Assembly: GCA_005223375.1 (NCBI GenBank)
Contig: RXOD01004619.1
Coordinates: 1 to 19,874, forward strand
DNA from: Amoebophrya sp. AT5.2
Lineage: Eukaryota > Sar > Dinophyceae > Syndiniales > Amoebophryaceae
Length of the DNA stretch: 19,874 bases
Direction of reading: 5' to 3'
The notes below the pieces were generated by a model. That model worked only from the letters and a program-made list of their open reading frames with translations. It was not told where the DNA came from and did not search any database. The translations under genes were made by a program, and so were the position numbers. Below are positions 1-8,865 of this stretch, piece after piece; within the stretch, counting starts at the first letter, position 1; each line of letters begins with the position of its first letter.

Positions 1-2462
1 TGCGCCGCAGCCTCAGGGTCGTGTGGGTGCGCTGAGGCGCGGGACTTGAGCGCACGGACCTTGCGGAGGTATGCCTCGACATTGAGCGCCGATTTCTGGG
101 TCTTGGTAAACTCCTCGAATTCTTGCTGTGCTCTTCCGCGTTCCGCTACCACCCGGCTGCGCTCTTCGCTTCCCGCGGTGAGGTTGCCGTAGCGTATCCG
201 CCAGTCGAGGCGGCGGATGCTATCGAGCAGTTCGCGCCTCTTGGCCACGTTGCGTTTCTCCTCGAACGTCTCTAACTGCTCTTTGGTCGACTCAACTAAG
301 ACCTCGCTGTGCTGGACGAGGGCGCGGGGGATCGACACCAGCGGGAGGGTCCCACTGGGGGCGCCGGCCTTCAACTCGACTAGGGTTGCGGCAACCCTGT
401 CGGAGAACTCCGACTTCGCCTCGTCCGTGGCGCGCCACAGCGGGAGCGGCTCCCGCGTCCCCTTCTCCGGCTCCTGCGCCGCCGTCTTGCGTTTCTTCCT
501 GACGGTGGCGGCCCGTTGGTGCTGCGTCTCCACCGTTGCCTGGATCACCTTGGCGAAATGGTCGCTGCCCACCCCAAAATCTACACTCCCGACAGCGCTC
601 ACCCACTGCGCCGCGCAGGAAGGGACGAAGAAGTAGTCGAGCTCGCGCCACTGCCCCCGGAGGAGGGAGTAGTGCGTGACCCGACCCGGGGCGTACTCCG
701 GGCCCACCGGGGAGGGGCCGACCGGCTGCTGGAACAGGTTGTTGGCACTGACGAACCTGCTCTCGTCCAAAACGCCAAGGGTTTTCAGCCCCCGCCTGTT
801 GGTGTCCTCACACCCGTACTGGCCCGTAGTCAAGCCATAATGGTACCCGGCACGCTCGCGCGAACTCTGATTTCCAATCGGGCCCACATTGTCAGCCCCG
901 ATGAAAGCCGCCCTGTTTCCTAGGAGGATCGCGGGGGGCGGGTTGTCCTCCTTCCGCACGACGCGGGCGAAACGCAAGGCCTGCGCGAAGGTCTCCTCAA
1001 ACGCGCACCAGTTCGCGTTCGTCTCGTTGCCGTTCCCTGACAGCGCCGGCGCATACACGGAACCAACCGAAACGCCCGGTAGCCGAAGCACCACCGCTCT
1101 GTATCTGCCCCAAACCTGGCATCGTCCCTTCTTCAGGTGTTCGATCCAGACCGGGTTAAAAACGACGACGGCAGCGCCGCATACTGAAACGACGCAGTAC
1201 TTTTGGCCGGAGTGCGCGATCTTTACGCTGCACAGCTCAGGGCCCGGGTTGAACTCGTCCTCGGCCTTCGTGTAGTACGCCTCATGAACTGCGATGGCGT
1301 CTAGCGCGGTGGCGTTGCCTCCGAAACGGGGCTCTAGGTGCACATCACGAAAATACCTGTAGCGCGCGTGTAGTTCGTCCGATTCTCCGCGGCCTTGCGC
1401 GTTGTACGTTGCTAGGTTGACCCGGTACGCGTTCCTGCGTATCCTCTTCGCCCTGCGCCTTCGGCCGGCCTCCGGCGGTGGCTGCCACTCGGGGTCGTCG
1501 AGGTTGGGGCCCTCGGGGTGCAACGCGTTGCTGCCCTCCCCGTCCGCGGTGCCGCCGGGGGAGAACTGGTACTCGGCGCTTTCGCTCGTGTCTGCGGGCG
1601 GGAGATCCGAGAGTCTGGGCAGCACAGCGGCCGGTGGCAGGGGGTCCGGCGGCTCTAGCTCCACATCCTCGAGTGCGGTGAGGAGGTCCTCGATGAAGCG
1701 GGCATTGGCGTCGAAGCTTGTGCGCGCCCGCGGCTGCCCCGTATTCTGCCAGAGCCGGGACGGCGGCTGGGCAGGGGGATCGGCAGGTGGGGGCGCAGTG
1801 GGGGCCGGGACGAGTCTCGGCCAGCGGCGCGCAGCGGGGGGACCGGGTGACCCAGGACTGCGAATGGTCGCGTCGCTACTGCTGCCGTCCGTGGGGCTGT
1901 TTGCCACATCCTCGTGCCCCCGCGGACCCTCGACAAGGACCCGCTCCGGAACCGGGGAGTCGACCCGCGTCGCTGTCGTCACTAGCAGGCAGAACACTAT
2001 CCCAATCAAGGCCCTGGCGAAAGAAGAATGAGATTTGCGGCAGCGGAGGTTGCACTTGTTTGTCTCAACTTTACTAGAGGAAGAAGAGGAACGAGGCCTC
2101 GGGGCGCGAATAGTCGAAGTACCAGGTTGAGAGTTTTGGGTGAGCTGCTGGATCTTGTTTTGCTGCCTTCGGAGGTAGTCGTCGGAGTTCATCTCCGTGA
2201 GCATCTCGTTCTTCATCTTCGTGACCTGCTTGCCCAAGTCGTCGGTGACCTTCTTGAGACCCGCTTCGAGGTTTAGGTTGAGCTCCTTGCCAATGTCCTT
2301 GCTGATGTCCCTGATCGCAGCACTGATTTCGATCTGGATCTTCGTGTCCACCGTAGACAGCTCCGCCTCTGCGCTCTGTAGGCGGTTGTCGACCTTCTCG
2401 ACCGTGGAGCGAACTTCTCCCAGCCCCTCGTTCATGTCGTTGCGAATGGCCGCCAACTCCAT
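1..2462 (-). CDS. LINE-type ORF with coiled coil and AP-like endonuclease domain (partial, C-terminus missing)
   Basis: The first ATG of the open frame is at 2462; no intron is needed. Residues from about 1 to 110 form a charged heptad-like helix (MELAAIRNDMNEGLGEV and onward). A short hydrophobic stretch (ALIGIVFCLLVTTAT, about 2014-1971) follows. The endonuclease/exonuclease/phosphatase fold spans about 1420-555. Its landmarks, in order, are LATYNAQG (strand with the metal-binding Asn), AVHEAYYT (the QETH-type Glu), VGSVYAP, ILLGNRAAFIG (the GDFNA position), RRGLKTLGVLDESRFVSANN (the LL.F....L.I.NT position), RELDYFFVPS (the QIDYILV position) and VGSDHFAKV (the catalytic SDH). At the GDFNA position the Asp and Asn are replaced (GNRA), which could impair cleavage. 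Downstream is a basic and coiled region leading to the missing reverse transcriptase. The frame is otherwise intact. The family call rests on motif order and is fairly secure; activity is doubtful. Confidence 0.72.
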   Translation of the reverse strand, partial: MELAAIRNDMNEGLGEVRSTVEKVDNRLQSAEAELSTVDTKIQIEISAAIRDISKDIGKELNLNLEAGLKKVTDDLGKQVTKMKNEMLTEMNSDDYLRRQQNKIQQLTQNSQPGTSTIRAPRPRSSSSSSKVETNKCNLRCRKSHSSFARALIGIVFCLLVTTATRVDSPVPERVLVEGPRGHEDVANSPTDGSSSDATIRSPGSPGPPAARRWPRLVPAPTAPPPADPPAQPPSRLWQNTGQPRARTSFDANARFIEDLLTALEDVELEPPDPLPPAAVLPRLSDLPPADTSESAEYQFSPGGTADGEGSNALHPEGPNLDDPEWQPPPEAGRRRRAKRIRRNAYRVNLATYNAQGRGESDELHARYRYFRDVHLEPRFGGNATALDAIAVHEAYYTKAEDEFNPGPELCSVKIAHSGQKYCVVSVCGAAVVVFNPVWIEHLKKGRCQVWGRYRAVVLRLPGVSVGSVYAPALSGNGNETNANWCAFEETFAQALRFARVVRKEDNPPPAILLGNRAAFIGADNVGPIGNQSSRERAGYHYGLTTGQYGCEDTNRRGLKTLGVLDESRFVSANNLFQQPVGPSPVGPEYAPGRVTHYSLLRGQWRELDYFFVPSCAAQWVSAVGSVDFGVGSDHFAKVIQATVETQHQRAATVRKKRKTAAQEPEKGTREPLPLWRATDEAKSEFSDRVAATLVELKAGAPSGTLPLVSIPRALVQHSEVLVESTKEQLETFEEKRNVAKRRELLDSIRRLDWRIRYGNLTAGSEERSRVVAERGRAQQEFEEFTKTQKSALNVEAYLRKVRALKSRASAHPHDPEAAA

Positions 2463-2780
2463 CCGAAGCTCTGCATCGTTGGTGCTGCTGCCCTGCACGT
2501 CCCCGTCCGGCCGCTTCGCGAAGCGGACGTTTGCCGCCCGTGGTCCCCGACTGTGTTCTTCGACCTCGAAAGATACGTAGCTCTTCAGCGCCGGGATTTC
2601 GGACGAGGGATCGCGAAGCTGCGACGGGTGGCAAAAGAGCCAGCTCCTCCACGCAAAGTCGAGCGCCTTCTCCTGGTCTCGAAAATAAACACCCGAGTAA
2701 AGCGGACTTGCAAACGAGAGCGATAAGAGCCCGTACGGATTCGCAAAAATGTAGTACAACTGTTTGAGTAGCCAGCACAA
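1..2780 (-). mobile_element. LINE-like (non-LTR) retrotransposon, 5' part, cut off by the window edge
   Basis: The minus strand is open without a stop from 2780 to position 1, about 926 codons, and the frame leaves the window still open. In order it encodes a coiled-coil region, a short hydrophobic stretch, a Pro/Ala-rich linker, an apurinic-type endonuclease domain and a charged helical region. This is the usual order ahead of the reverse transcriptase in APE-type LINEs; the reverse transcriptase would lie beyond the left edge and is not seen. The element points the same way as the host genes. I see no 5' boundary, target-site duplication or poly(A) tail, so the extent given is only the open frame. 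A host gene derived from such an element is possible. Confidence 0.7.
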
Positions 2781-4458
2781 TCAATCTCAATCACTGCAAA
2801 ACCAAGCTCACAGCGGCTCACGCTCAGAGGCCACCTAAGTTTGGAGTCAGCAGCATCAGATGCATCTGGTTCTGGAGCCTAATTGGTTGTGGTATTAATC
2901 TTCCTCCATCTTCGTGTGGCCGAATGCCCGGACAAAGCTCCTGGTGCTGCAGCGCATTGCAGTGCGTTTTGCGTTGGTACGTCAGCGTCGCATCAGTTTG
3001 ATGATCTGGGTGACACTCAGCGCGTCGGCTATCTTTCTCATCGCGCATTTCTTTTTTCGGGGACAAAGACCTGGCAGCGAGCAGGTCCAAAGAGGTCCTC
3101 CGACGAATGTTGAGATGCTGACTGTAGCCACGTGGTGTTTCTATTTAATGAGAAGATGATAGCCTTTTTTGCATTCAAACGGTCGGCGAGGAAGTATAAC
3201 GGGAAAGAATCGGTAGAAGAAGAAAAGAAGAAAAGAAGAACTAGGTTACTTCAGCTTTATCTTTGCGTTTGCGTGTGCGATCTGCCATTGCGTTTGCTGA
3301 TCCAAGATACTAGTACGTGACGTCTTCACGCTCACCTTACACCTCTTTGTTTTTGTGCCTACACTTGCGTCGTCCTTTTTCAGGCTTCATCAACTTTTGT
3401 TGAAAATAAATCCAAATTTGTTCAAAACAAATACTGTAACTGTAGTTCAAAGAAATACAGAAACAGGTTTTGACTTTGAGTTGGAGTAAATCATCGGTGG
3501 GCGCAAAAGTATTGCGGGTGGTGGCGGTGCGGCAAAAGTATTGCGCCCGAATATGCCATGACCACGGTAGCTTTGACCTCGCGTTTGCAGCTGCTTCCGT
3601 GCCCGCGTTTTCGTGTAGCGAGCCGGCCAAGAAGTCTATTTTCCCACCTTATGTACTTTCCTCCTCGGTGAAGATTCTTGCAGGCAGAGCAGTTCTAGAG
3701 ATGCTAATGTAAATTTCTGAAAGTTTTGTCAACGCGCGCGCTTCCGGTATTAGAGGCAGCACTTGAACTTTCTCATAACACTTTTGGTACATACTCCTCC
3801 GCAGCATGATTCTACACTGAGCGTGAACATTCTGCCCCTCAACCTCATGCATTTTCCGTGTGTGGCCTGCATGTCAAGATACTGCACGCACCATACTCGT
3901 AGTCGTGTCGCTCGGTCACGGTCGATGAGGTTGCGGAGGGAAAATTGAAGGTAGACGCACACGTACTAGTAAGTGGAATGTAAGTGTAAGAAGCCAAGTT
4001 GGCTTTATTTCGTGGAAGTGGAGTCTTCAATTTTCAGAAGTAGCATCACGACTAGATGCGATGGCGACTCTCAAGCAGCGTAGGTAGACGTAGACCACAC
4101 GGAAAGAGGAAGCACGACCACCAAGGTTATCGGTAAGAGCGAGCCGTGACGCAACCTGAGCTGACTAGCAAAAAAGCAACTTGAACTTCTAGCTCTACAT
4201 CCATTACCGCCGGCGCCGGCACTGACGTCTTAGATCGCACGAACTGCGTCTACGACGGTCTGCTCATGTTCATCTACCTCTGCCCTACTGGCTACTGGCT
4301 CTTTATTTCTCGTCATCCAACCACCCTCGAAAAAGTTGTGAATCAATGAGCAGCTTCATCCTTGGCCTCAGTCGACAAGAACTACCGCCCCACGAGGAAC
4401 CCTCCGCCGCGGGCTGCTCCATCGGAGCAGACCACCCTCTCGACGCGGTGTAAGTAAG
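2781..4458. other. Intergenic stretch between the TMEM65-fusion gene and the LINE-like element
   Basis: No convincing gene is seen; short frames on both strands lack recognisable domains. It should hold the 3' UTR of the upstream minus-strand gene and any 5' UTR of the LINE-like element. Visible structure: a purine-only AAG-rich tract at 3215-3240, a 14-bp direct repeat (gcaaaagtattgcg) at 3503-3516 and 3532-3545, and a perfect 12-bp palindrome (gccggcgccggc) at 4209-4220. No poly(A) signal or terminator could be assigned. Confidence 0.5.
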
Positions 4459-7400
4459 TCACTTCACCTCTTGCTTCTCGGGCTTTTTCTTTCCGATCGC
4501 GAATTTGAGCCAGATGCGGGATTTCTTCAAGTCGTACCGGTCAGGGTTGTTCCGGATTTCGGAGAGCGTGAAACTGGTACACGCCATGGTGTCCTCCTGC
4601 AGGACGCGCTTTAGCGGGTAGACCATCTCCCCGATCATGTCGTCACTCTTCATGAAGTCCCAGTCCCACAACTTCACGTGGATGTACAGGTTCTCGTAGC
4701 TATCGACCATCTCGGGCGGGAGGTCCACGTGAATCGTCTCGTTCCACCTAGGGTTCTGGTTCTGCCGGATCGGAGATGATTTTCCGGAACCCAGAGGAGA
4801 AGTGCAGCCTGGTGGATTTTTTTCTCTGAGCTCGTATGAGATGGGGTCGTTCTATGAAATGGGATCTCTTCACGAATCGGTGGACTTCACTAGTGGTCCG
4901 TTTGGAACTCGTACTCGTCCTCGACTCGTGGAGGTCGAGGGAGGAGTATAAAGAAACTAGGACCTTTCTATGATCATGTACAAGTTTAGTAGGACTAGGA
5001 GCACGAAGCACCTCTTCCTTTTGTCGGTCCGTCGTAGTTCGGTGCGCAGGGATCTCCTTCCACGATTGCGACCGTTATGTAGGGGTCTATCGTCCCGAAG
5101 AGGTCGGCCTTCGGGAGGTCCGAGGCTTTTTCCAGGAACACCACCAGGTCGTTCTCTGCCTGCAGTTGCGCCAGTTTCTGGCGCGCCGCCAGACTGGCCG
5201 ACCGCCTCCCCCCCGACGTGGGCCCCACGCCGACTGCCCCTGCGCCGCTCGGAGGCGGTGGCCCGCCCTGCAGCGTTGCGCCACCCGGGCTCGCCTTAAT
5301 CGGAATCGCTCCGTGCAGATGTTCCCCCTGCAGCCCACGGCCACCCCCACCCAGCCGGGAAGGCGTCTTCAAGTGTCCATGATGGCCCCCATGAACAGAA
5401 CTTCCGTGCAGCCCCGCCATCGCCGCCGCGTCTTCGCTGGTTGCGACCAGTTCGTCGTCCCAGGCGTCCTCCGGATCGTGGTCGTGGTTTTCTGGCTGCA
5501 GCATCAGCGGCCCCGCCTGCTGCCGCGTTGCGGTCCGCTTGAAGTCCTTCGATTCCTGCATGATCACCCGCTGGTCGCTGGCCAGTGCGAGTACTTTTTT
5601 GATGGAGCTGCCCTGGCCCTCGAGCGTGAGCGCGACGTGGCCCGCGATGTTCAGCAGCTGCTCGATGTCCTCGGTGTTGAACGCCTCGTTGGACTTCTTG
5701 TTGATCACCTCCAGGCAACCGATGACGTGCCGCTCCGTGTTGATCACGGGCACGCATAGTCGCGTGCGCACCTCGATGCCGGAGTTCAGGTAGTTGGCGT
5801 GCTTCTCGGGGACGTAGTACTTCGACCGCTGGAAGTCGGTCGAGTTCACCAGCTGCCCGCGCTGGCACACCTTGCCCATGATGTCCTCGTCAAGCTCGAA
5901 CTCGGCCAGGGGCAGCTGATGCCCCACCTTGGTCCGAATCTTGTGGCGGACGGGGTCAATCAGCAGAAGGTGGGAAGCCTCAGCCTTCAAGATGGAGCTC
6001 GTTTCCTGCATCAGCGTCTCGAACAACTTCATCTGCCGAGCCTCGATCACACTGTTGTTGAAATGTTTATGTTAAATGTTTTTGTCCTGGTCGGTGTGCA
6101 AGAACTTCCCCGGAGGACGAGGAGGTCGTGCAACTAGAGAAAGGAAGCAAGGCTGGGGCATATCATCCGATATTCTTTGTCTCTCTTCGGTCAAAAAGCT
6201 TTAAGCATCGCAGAAGTTGTACGGATTCATTGTAGTGTATTGCTCTCTGTCGACGATTTGTCTCCGGCACATGTCGATCACGTTTTTGAACTTGCGGTGC
6301 TCGTCGTCCGCCAGCGCCGTGGTTATGTGCGAGCAGATTGCCGCCAGCACCTCTTCGTCCTTGTACGTGAGCCCTATGGAGGTGGGGCCAAGTGGTAAGT
6401 GGCTACGTGGGAAGTGAAAATTTTGGGGGACTCTTCGGGCGGCCCCCGCCCCCTTTACTTAGTGGTCCTAAAAAGATGAGGAAGCAGGCGGCTTTCTGCG
6501 GTTGGCAGATCTGGCACCGTTGCCCCTTACGTACAGCTAACGCCAGGAGGTGGCAAGCGCCACTCTATGCGCCCTCTTTTCCCTACTTACTTTCGGGTTC
6601 TAACACCAACACCATTCTAGCCACTGGCTTGCCGTGTCCGTGACCTGGTCGTGGTCCCTCTACCTCCACATAGCTCTAGCGCCGGCGTCTGTCGTCTTCA
6701 ATGCCCACAATCGATGGGCCATCTCTGAAACCGCCCGGCGCGAAACGCCTTGACGCACTCGCCACCCAGGGGGACTATTGCAAGTATACCACTGCTCTCT
6801 CAACACTTACCATCGCTGAGACTGTCGCTTCGTAAACCCTGTGTCAGCTTTTTTGTTCACGGACTCCACCACTGCCACTACGTCGTTTTCTTCGCCCTCC
6901 TCCGCCAGCGCGAGCACCGGCATGCAGAGTACGCTCTTGATGTTCCGCCCCGTGTCCCGGTAGTTGATGTGCCGCTTCGCGTCGAAAAACTCGCTCTGAC
7001 GCACGTCCTTCAGGTTCACGAACTTCTTCGTCGTGGCCGCGTGGCCCATCACGCCGTCGCGGAGGTTGCTCCGGAACTCGGGGATGTTCTCCGTGGCAAC
7101 CGTGTACATCTCCTCCTTCTCCTTGTCGATCATCATGATAAACGTCGCCTCGGCGCTCAGCAGGTCGTTCACGTCGGTCACGATGCGGTTGAACTCTATG
7201 ACCGGACCAGATGGTATTGGTAACGGTATTTATTAGTAAGTGAAAGTGGGCAACTGGTAAAGGTTGTAAAGGTAAGTAAGTGCTAAGTGATGGCGATGGG
7301 TCCCCTCAGCGTCGATGGCGAGATCGATTGCCCTAGCGATGGCGAGTGCCGATTGAGGCGCTCGTCTGAGCTCCTGTCCAGAGCTCGATGGCCCATAATT

Positions 7401-8865
7401 GTGACGAGCATAGGGGCTGGCCGATCGGGAAGTGAGACAATGATAGGTACTAGAGGAAAGCGGTCGCGGAAAGCCACTGACTACAGTGACCTGGCGATTG
7501 GCCCCCACTGAATACAGGCGATTGGCCATGTCGGCTATAGGGTGCAGGAGTGCCAGGCCTGCCGACGGCGAAACCGAAAAGCCGCCTTTCTTCCTACTGC
7601 AGCCCTCTTTTTAGGCCTCCCAAAGGGACCCTGAATGGCCTCCCCAAAGTTCCACTTTCCACTTAAGTAAAGCCACTTACCATCTCGATCTCTGGTCCCG
7701 CGGCCATAAACACGTCGCTCCGGATTTTCTCCTTCTTGAGCCGTTCCGTGGCGTCGGGGTCCATCCACAGCAGGGGACACATCCCGAGCAAGCATCCAAT
7801 CACAATCCCCACGGCCTGGCCGGAATACTGGTAGTACTTCACCGCGGCGAGCCTCATCTGTTCCGTGTCGAGTGTGGGCATCTCGATGCCCAGGTTTTTC
7901 TGCGCGAAGTCCTCGATGGCGCCGCCGGAAAACACGCCGCAGATGTCGGAGAACGTGTTGCCCAGGGCGGCGGCCGTCATCGTGGAGAATCCAAACTTCA
8001 CGCACAGACTCGCGTCGATCGCGTCGCCCATCAAAATCATGATGAAGTTGTCCAGGAACCCAAAACCAACGAAAGGAATGGCGGAGGCGATGAAAACGCG
8101 CTTCAGCTGGGCGCGGGTCACGGTAACGGCGAAATCCTGCGCGAGCTTCTCGGGATCAAGCAAGGGGGCCGGCTGCTCCGCCTTCATACTCTCGGCCTCC
8201 CCTGTTGAGAAGCAGCGGGATGCGGAAGGCCGATGCCGCTGGCGCAGCTCCTTCTGACCATCAGCGATATACGGATGCCGGGCACAACTGCTGCTTGGAG
8301 GTACGAGCGAGGGCCGGTCTGGCCAGCCGACGTCGCCCACGAAGTAGGTTTGTGGATACGTCGACGCTCGCATGCCTCGCTCCCGAGGTAAAAACCGCTT
8401 GCAGTTGCGCAGCAGACCCGCTCGTAGCTGCCCGTCCGTCGCGCCAGTCCCGACGCGGTCCGATTCGAGCACCCCGCCGACATCGCAGTCCATCGCGAAA
8501 ATCAGCCGCGAAGGGCCACTGCTGCCCCCTCCTGGCGACGCTCGGAACGAAGAGCCCTTACTTTTCCCACTCGATGATGAAGACGAAGAGCCCCCCCCAT
8601 CCTGTCGCTGCCCGTCCCCGTGGTGCCCCCGCCAACGACCACCGCGCCCATTTGTGCCGGATCCGCATCGTCCTGCGCCCCCGCCATAGCCGCCGCACTT
8701 CCGACTAGTTGTCTGGCCTTGCGTGGGCGGGGACCTCCAGCATGATGAAGTAGAGCCGGCCGCGCAGCGCTTCACACTCTGCTCGTCAAAGCGCAGCCGC
8801 GCTCTCACGCTCGAGGCTGCCGAAGAACTGGCACTTGACGTGCCAGTCCACAAAGAGGAGAACAT
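4459..8865 (-). CDS. TMEM65: TMEM65-GAF-GAF-C2 fusion protein, probably mitochondrial (5 exons, 1045 aa)
   Basis: Exons on the minus strand: 8865-7681, 7193-6811, 6402-6223, 6051-5012, 4808-4459. All four introns are GT-AG and the joined frame is 3138 nt with matching phases. Residues 1-225 are Arg/Ser/Gly-rich and end in RCFST, like a mitochondrial leader and processing site. Residues about 250-370 match TMEM65 (GFLDNFIMI, STMTAAALGNTFSDI, GQAVGIVIGCLLGM). TMEM65 is an inner-membrane protein linked to mitochondrial Na+/Ca2+ exchange. Two GAF domains follow (about 396-560 and 583-730), each with an NK...F...DE-type motif (N508/F515/D538; N700/F707/D711). A Gly/His/Pro-rich linker leads to a C2 domain (about 883-1040) keeping five candidate Ca2+-binding Asp (899, 905, 978, 980, 985). 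I infer a Ca2+ transporter controlled by a small ligand and Ca2+. The N-terminal start is the least certain part; Met227 is an alternative. Confidence 0.8.
4809..5011 (-). other. Intron 4 of the TMEM65-fusion gene, inside the C2 domain
   Basis: The donor is AGAG|GTGCTTCG and the acceptor CCACCAG|GCTGCAC, phase 1 at both ends. It splits the C2 domain between GPTKGR and the conserved IRQNQNPRWNE strand. The junction adds about 12 residues (CTSPLGSGKSSP) to a C2 loop. A slightly different acceptor is possible because this loop is not conserved. Confidence 0.65.
6052..6222 (-). other. Intron 3 of the TMEM65-fusion gene, between the two GAF domains
   Basis: The donor is AATCC|GTACAAC and the acceptor CAACAACAG|TGTGATC, phase 2 at both ends. 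Joining gives TTMNPVIEARQMKLF, which begins the second GAF domain. It is AT-richer than introns 1 and 2 and lacks their GTAAGTG-type inverted ends, so it looks like an ordinary spliceosomal intron. Confidence 0.7.
6403..6810 (-). mobile_element. Introner-like element, copy 2 (intron 2 of the TMEM65-fusion gene)
   Basis: Spliced as a 408-nt intron: donor CGATG|GTAAGTG, acceptor CACGTAG|CCACTTACC. The right end is the reverse complement of the left (TGGTAAGTG at the donor, CACTTACCA at 6393-6401 read on the minus strand), so the element has terminal inverted repeats. Its plus strand from 6395 aligns in order with the minus strand of intron 1 from 7680: GTAAGTGGCT, a TTTTGGGG/TTTGGGG block, CCTAAAAAGA (6467-6476), a GGCGGCTTT block and CTGGCAC (6511-6517). 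Its other end shares GGCGAGTGC and GATGGCCCAT blocks with intron 1. It therefore lies in the orientation opposite to copy 1 and is still spliced. With this acceptor the last bases of the inverted repeat are exonic. Confidence 0.75.
7194..7680 (-). mobile_element. Introner-like element, copy 1 (intron 1 of the TMEM65-fusion gene)
   Basis: Spliced as a 487-nt intron: donor GAGATG|GTAAGTGG, acceptor CATAGAG|TTCAACC, phase 0. GTAAGTG also occurs near the other end on the opposite strand (7231-7237). The outermost junctions form an inverted repeat: GGACCAGA then TGGTA on the donor side, TACCATCTGGTCC on the acceptor side. The interior is colinear with copy 2 read on the other strand; matching blocks include CCTAAAAAGA (complement of 7606-7615), CTGGCAC (complement of 7550-7556), ggcgagtgc (7341-7349) and gatggcccat (from 7388). 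It is about 80 nt longer than copy 2, mostly near the acceptor, where gatggcga-like units repeat. Confidence 0.75.

Noticed and set aside
217..2580. Several plus-strand frames of 80-210 codons
   Set aside because: They are antisense shadows of the LINE-like frame; no domain is recognisable and composition is biased.
2074..2790. A 238-codon minus-strand frame overlapping the LINE-like frame
   Set aside because: It is the wrong frame of the same strand: low-complexity Gly/Arg/Gln composition, while the adjacent frame gives a clean coiled coil and continues into the endonuclease.
5166..5868. Frames of 190-197 codons on both strands across the GAF2-C2 linker
   Set aside because: They overlap the well-supported GAF2 exon in other frames and have no domain signal.
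6376..6811. A frameshift in the first GAF domain at intron 2
   Set aside because: The acceptor CCATAG|GG would shift the frame, but an upstream acceptor (CACGTAG|CC) keeps it, so no frameshift is needed.
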